Part shown: piece after piece, positions 60,872 to 64,000 of the stretch
How the letters are laid out: every line of letters begins with the position of its first letter
Position numbering within the stretch: position 1 is the stretch's first letter
Program-made: the position numbers and the translations under genes
The notes under the pieces: generated by a model
Told to the model about the DNA's origin: nothing
Database searches by the model: none
What the model saw: only the letters and a program-made list of their open reading frames with translations
Assembly: GCA_965262665.1 (NCBI GenBank)
Contig: CBDHFR010000004.1
Location: forward strand, 62,001 to 126,000
Direction: 5' to 3'
Source of the DNA: CBDBND01 sp965262665
GTDB lineage: Bacteria; Pseudomonadota; Alphaproteobacteria; Rhodospirillales; Rhodospirillaceae
Length of the DNA stretch: 64,000 nucleotides

Positions 60872-61534
60872 TCAAGACCACGACCAACCCTTCATACCAT
60901 TCTCAACATACGCCCAAACCTCCGGCTTTCCGTCACCCGGGTCCGTGTCATCGACGACGTCTTGCATAGGTTCAATTTCATCCAACGGTACCCTTGAATT
61001 CCAGATGGACTCAAATAACCCCATTTTCCCGCCGTAGTGTTCTTCAAGCGCCCTATAGATGGCATTGTTTTCATCACTAACGAAGTCCATGGCGAATTCC
61101 TCAAGCTGTTCATCATCCACCTCCTCGTCTTCCCAATAACTTTGGTAATCGGTCTCTAGCACTTCCTGCCGCCGGGCCAAGTCCCATATATGTTCCGTCT
61201 CCACATTCAGTGAACTTAAATACGACGAAAAGACGTCGTGCTCTGAAAAATACCCGCCAAGTTCACTGTCTTCCGCAACCTGGTAAATACCCAAATACAT
61301 TGCCAATAGGCAGAGGGCTCTCAGCCTGAGCACGGTCTGGGCAAGATCGAGTTCTTTGAACTCCGTGGTGTTGGCAAGACCTGCCCGCTTTAACGCACCC
61401 CAGGATTCCTGGTGCCACCTGATCTCGGGATTGCCAGAGACAACACATCCACTTTCTTCGAACAACTCCTTAACCTGAGACCACTCCAGCATCTCCGTCT
61501 CGTAGAGCCGCGTGCTATTCACCATGTTGGTCAT
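60872..61534 (-). CDS. Hypothetical protein (220 aa), very acidic
   Basis: Starts MTNMVNSTRLYETEMLEWSQ. Mostly helical (LAQTVLRLRALCLLAMYLGI; VETEHIWDLARRQEVLETDY) with an acidic middle (YWEDEEVDDEQLEEFAMDF) and a Trp-rich tail (EVWAYVENGMKGWSWS). No family recognised and no export signal. It lies between other unknown genes of the same strand. The composition is that of a real protein. Confidence 0.6.
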   Translation of the reverse strand: MTNMVNSTRLYETEMLEWSQVKELFEESGCVVSGNPEIRWHQESWGALKRAGLANTTEFKELDLAQTVLRLRALCLLAMYLGIYQVAEDSELGGYFSEHDVFSSYLSSLNVETEHIWDLARRQEVLETDYQSYWEDEEVDDEQLEEFAMDFVSDENNAIYRALEEHYGGKMGLFESIWNSRVPLDEIEPMQDVVDDTDPGDGKPEVWAYVENGMKGWSWS

Positions 61535-61624
61535 GCGCCGTCTCCAATCAGCTGTCCATCCGCAATAGGTGCACTTCGTCGTGGATTACGAGCCCTACCC
61601 AACCCGTTTGAGCCGTGGCCATGT

Positions 61625-62095
61625 TTAATCAAACTGATGAGAATCATCCCTATATTGGTAATACTCGGCGTTGTCCTCGAACAGCGACCTGCAGGCATCC
61701 TTAAACGCATCCGTGCCATGGCGCGGTTGGTCTCCGGTCGTCTTCCATAGCCCGTAGGGCTCCAAGTATCCAACCAGGTCATTGTAGATAGACAGGAAGC
61801 GGTCACGGGCATTGGACGTTGTGGTCCCAAAGGCGCTCTCCATCTCGCTACAGCCGGCCTTACAGGTGTCCATGGATTGAAGGATGCCGTGCTCGGCCCA
61901 GCAATAGCCACGGTGGCCGGTGGATTCCTCCCCCATCACAATTACCGAAACATATTCCAGGTGCCGCTGTGAGCACTCGGAATAGCATTGGCTTATTGCC
62001 AGTTGCCCTTCCTCGATCTTGGTCAGAGCGTCCTGGGCAAGCGCTTGCGGGCCAACCATAAGGGCCACAACGGGTAGAATTTTCAGTAACGACAT
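61625..62095 (-). CDS. Cysteine-rich exported protein, paralogue B
   Basis: 156 residues. Signal peptide (MSLLKILPVVALMVGPQALA), then CYSECSQRHLEYVSVIVMGE, GYCWAEHGILQSMDTCKAGC and FKDACRSLFEDNAEYY. It shares the cysteine pattern and the closing helix layout (RDRFLSIYNDLVGYLEPYGL) with the gene just upstream, so the pair arose by duplication. Several Cys could form disulfides in the periplasm. Family unknown. The start overlaps the preceding gene by 13 bases. Confidence 0.7.
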   Translation of the reverse strand: MSLLKILPVVALMVGPQALAQDALTKIEEGQLAISQCYSECSQRHLEYVSVIVMGEESTGHRGYCWAEHGILQSMDTCKAGCSEMESAFGTTTSNARDRFLSIYNDLVGYLEPYGLWKTTGDQPRHGTDAFKDACRSLFEDNAEYYQYRDDSHQFD

Positions 62096-62595
62096 TGCGC
62101 ACTCCCGATGTTAGAACCTGTGCAGTATCCAAGAAATTCCTCGCAAGCGGCTTCAAACTCTGCGGAACCGCGTGCTGTAAAGTCATCGTGTGCGGTCCAT
62201 AAGCCGCTACTTTCAAAATTCTCCGGTACATCCGCAGCCAAGGAATTGAACCTGTTCTTGGCTTCAGACTCTGTAATTCCGAATATCCTCTCCACGTCAG
62301 CGCATGCGGCCCCGCAAGCGTCTATCGAACGAATAAAAGTCTGGGCCATGAAACATCTTTGCCCCTCTTCAAATACATCGCCCGCCATCTCAATCATGTC
62401 GATCGTGGCTTTCTGGTACCGGTGCGCACAGGTTGAATAGCAAAGGCCAATCATGGCCTTCCCCCTCTCAGCCTTGCTCAGCACAGCGGTGGAGGTGGTG
62501 GTAGTGGTTGGGAGCCCAGGAATGCCGAAAAAATCTTGGGCCCCGGCCGGGCCGATCAGCAGGACAGCGATAGTTGCGTAAATGATGGGTCTCAT
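62083..62595 (-). CDS. Cysteine-rich exported protein, paralogue A
   Basis: 170 residues. Signal peptide (MRPIIYATIAVLLIGPAGA), a Thr-rich linker (PTTTTTSTAVLSK), then IGLCYSTCAHRYQKATIDMI, CFMAQTFIRSIDACGAACAD, NRFNSLAADVPENFESSGLW and FEAACEEFLGYCTGS. The C-x3-C, C...C-x3-C and late Cys pattern matches paralogue B. Periplasmic, function unknown. The first gene of the two-gene unit. Confidence 0.72.
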   Translation of the reverse strand: MRPIIYATIAVLLIGPAGAQDFFGIPGLPTTTTTSTAVLSKAERGKAMIGLCYSTCAHRYQKATIDMIEMAGDVFEEGQRCFMAQTFIRSIDACGAACADVERIFGITESEAKNRFNSLAADVPENFESSGLWTAHDDFTARGSAEFEAACEEFLGYCTGSNIGSAQCRY

Positions 62596-63065
62596 GGGGC
62601 TTCACCTGACATGTTTGATCAAGGCGCCGGCAGGTGCCGGGCCGTTGCAATCACATCTCGGAAGATGAAGATCCCACCTATTCGCCTAGGCAAGGAGAGC
62701 TACTCCGAGCCGGGCTAGAGGCTGTTGTATTCAGCGGGCAGCCCGACATAGCGGGTGCCAAGATGTGATTGCAGGAACAAGGGTGTGGCGCTTCGCCGCG
62801 AGAGTCAAGCGGTGGGGTGGTAGGGTGAACGTCACTCAATCAACAGGCGGTGGGGTGGTAGGTAAACGTCACTCAATCAACAGGCGGTGGGGTGGTAGGG
62901 TGAACGTCACTCAATCAACAGGTAGTGGGATGGTAGGGTGAACGTCACTCAATCAACAGGCGGTGGTATGGTAAAGTCTACTGCTATCAACCAAACAGGA
63001 TAGAGCCATGGCCAGGAGTTCCTGGGTGCTTTTGTAGGACGATCTACGACGAGAACACCGGGCGC
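62596..63065. other. Spacer containing a tandem repeat
   Basis: No intact gene. It holds the 38-bp tandem repeat at 62808-62992. An ATG at 63008 opens a frame that stops within ten codons. Confidence 0.45.
62808..62992 (+). repeat. 38-bp tandem repeat, about five copies
   Basis: Units start at 62808, 62846, 62883, 62921 and 62959; the second is one base short and the last is degenerate. Core words are ggtggggtggtag and gaacgtcactcaatcaaca. No spacers separate the units, so it is a minisatellite rather than a CRISPR array. Confidence 0.9.
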
Positions 63066-63194
63066 ATGAAGATGAGGGTTTATTACAAGCTGGCATATGA
63101 TCCCGAGAAGGAGCCAGAATTCGCTAAGGAGTCATTGCTCTCCCGGTTAGTTTCGATGTTTTTCCGAAAAAAGGCTGGCGCCGGACAGGCGTAA
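63066..63194 (+). CDS. Possible small protein (42 aa)
   Basis: Reads MKMRVYYKLAYDPEKEPEFA and KESLLSRLVSMFFRKKAGAG before a TAA at 63192-63194. It has protein-like composition with a basic amphipathic C-terminus. The frame is open upstream (CRTIYDENTG), so it may be the end of a larger gene that has lost its start. No family. Confidence 0.35.
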   Translation: MKMRVYYKLAYDPEKEPEFAKESLLSRLVSMFFRKKAGAGQA

Positions 63195-63668
63195 GACGAA
63201 AGTACTGCCAGAGGACTGCAAAAAAGAGGTTTGGGCTTCGGCCAAGCGCTAGAAGTGGAGATCGGGGTCTAGCTGCCGAAAGAGCCGAACCGTTTACCAA
63301 GTTCATCCTAAATGTCGGAGCCCTGAGGCGCGACAACTCAGATTTTGAGATACCCAATCCATCAGCCACTTAGGGGCATTTGAGCGCGATCGCATATAAA
63401 TCTCACTGATCGTCCAGGAACGTCCAGGTGGGGTGGATATGAGAACGGTCTGCCATTGCCTGCCATCGGGACGCGCGAGGACACGGCCTCGGGACATTTT
63501 GGGGTCCTCATTTTCAACCCGCTCGTGGGGCGTCGGTCATGGCACTCCAGCGTCATACTCCAACACCCCCCCCCACCATAGGTATTCCGGCGTTGTATAG
63601 GGCTTTTAAGGGGATAACGTCGCCCCCCTTACGGCTCCCGCACGCGTAACGGTCATTGATCAATGCGG
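63195..63668. other. Spacer, no confident gene
   Basis: A minus-strand frame (63303-63497) contains LARPDGRQWQTVLISTPPGR and SWTISEIYMRSRSNAPKWLM, which looks coding-like but lacks a ribosome-binding site or recognised family. A run of nine C lies near 63569-63577. Confidence 0.35.
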
Positions 63669-64000
63669 TTATCTGGTATCCGATTGTGACTCATCCGAGT
63701 GACGGGTCGCGGATCGACGCCTGGCCTTGGCCCCGCGCTCCGATTGCTCGAAAGCCTTGGCCGCCGGCAGTATGGATGCTCGCGTATCCGTCACAACGTC
63801 ACAACCGTTGGCAGCTGCGGGTTTCCGCGATTTCGTATCCGTCACAGGGTCTGGGTTTGTGACGGATAGAGAATCGCTGTAACCGTTGCCAGACAAGGGT
63901 TGTGACGTTGTGACGGATGGAGAGGTGGTCTCCCCGACGGCATAGTTCTTCCAAACCTTTTCGAAGTCACTGCGTTTGTAACCCTTTGCGGTTTCACTAC
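63669..64000 (-). CDS. C-terminus of a primase/DUF3987-DUF3631-type protein (runs off window)
   Basis: From the right edge the minus strand reads SETAKGYKRSDFEKVWKNYA, then TTSPSVTTSQPLSGNG, PDPVTDTKSRKPAAANGCDV and AFEQSERGAKARRRSA, ending at 63669. 'AKGYKRSDFEKVWKNY' is the usual end of the catalytic region of plasmid- or phage-type helicase-primase proteins (DUF3987/DUF3631-like), followed by a Val-Thr-rich linker tail. About 110 residues are visible, with no stop. It shows what the Val-Thr elements elsewhere derive from. Only the tail is in view, so family assignment is tentative. Confidence 0.55.
   Translation of the reverse strand, partial: SETAKGYKRSDFEKVWKNYAVGETTSPSVTTSQPLSGNGYSDSLSVTNPDPVTDTKSRKPAAANGCDVVTDTRASILPAAKAFEQSERGAKARRRSATRHSDESQSDTR
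63786..63918 (-). repeat. Val-Thr inverted-repeat element, copy D
   Basis: The same ~133-bp paired inverted element as copies A-C, here inside an uninterrupted coding tail. Its halves are bounded by atccgtcac and gtgacggat words with cgtcacaac/gttgtgacg cores. Confidence 0.8.

Noticed and set aside
62808..62992. Repeated 38-bp units as a CRISPR array
   Set aside because: The units are directly adjacent with no unique spacers, and no cas genes are present.

Overview
The window looks like part of an alphaproteobacterial chromosome. Family content supports this: a DUF2285 protein, AlpA/excisionase-like HTH proteins, IS6, IS30, IS110 and IS630 copies, and a DUF3987/primase-type C-terminus. Most genes are GC-rich, with AT-richer imported blocks at about 11.5-14.2, 17.4-21.9, 34.7-38.6 and 43.8-46.7 kb. 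It is an accessory region: a defence and nucleotide-metabolism island broken up by nested insertion sequences, integrase stubs and frameshifted genes. No tRNA, rRNA, replication origin or CRISPR array was seen.

Layout. 1-1083: chromosome-like operon (DUF6249 membrane protein, ECF sigma factor, anti-sigma-like protein). 1.4-4.2 kb: remains of an integrative element (DUF2285 with a frameshift, HTH, pilin-like protein, unknown protein). 4.2-5.3 kb: one arm of a ~1.1 kb inverted repeat whose partner lies at 54.7-55.7 kb; the two arms bracket ~50 kb. 5.2-10.9 kb: integrase remnant, DUF429 protein, transposase scraps, a SEC-C protein and small unknown genes. 11.5-14.2 kb: PHP-ATPase resembling the Ppl antiphage protein. 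15.1-16.7 kb: unknown protein and a second HTH. 17.4-22 kb: CHAT protease plus partner gene, split by nested IS3 elements. 22.4-28.3 kb: two-gene type III-like restriction-modification system. 28.4-29.3 kb: three successive integrase C-terminal stubs. 29.5-34.6 kb: a complete IS3, an Hsp70-like stub, a frameshifted PGN_0703-type nuclease and an IS110.

34.7-38.5 kb holds a cluster of an HMUDK/aGPT-PPlase-type helical protein, a MazG-type pyrophosphohydrolase, a Nmad2-like protein and a small TIR-like protein. 38.8-41.7 kb: Cas2-like SinR-family protein, a sigma-like/ImmA-IrrE three-gene operon and an exported protein. 43.8-46.2 kb: four overlapping genes (thymidylate-kinase-like, Nudix-like, DUF523-like, SAM methyltransferase), followed by a 114-aa protein coupled to a SIR2-like protein (46.4-48.4 kb). 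49.7-53.2 kb: large secreted metalloprotease. 53.4-58.8 kb: IS6, IS110, IS21, IS3 and IS30 pile-up. 58.9-64 kb: quieter, with two tandem cysteine-rich exported paralogues, a 38-bp tandem repeat, and the C-terminus of a primase-like gene entering from the right edge.

The best candidates for undescribed systems are the HMUDK/MazG/Nmad2/TIR-like cluster and the kinase/Nudix/DUF523/methyltransferase operon. Both combine nucleotide-acting folds and lie between recognisable defence genes. Family names are from recognition of sequence patterns; no search was run. Many genes carry single-base frameshifts, often in or near homopolymers, so either real decay or sequencing error must be excluded before calling them dead.
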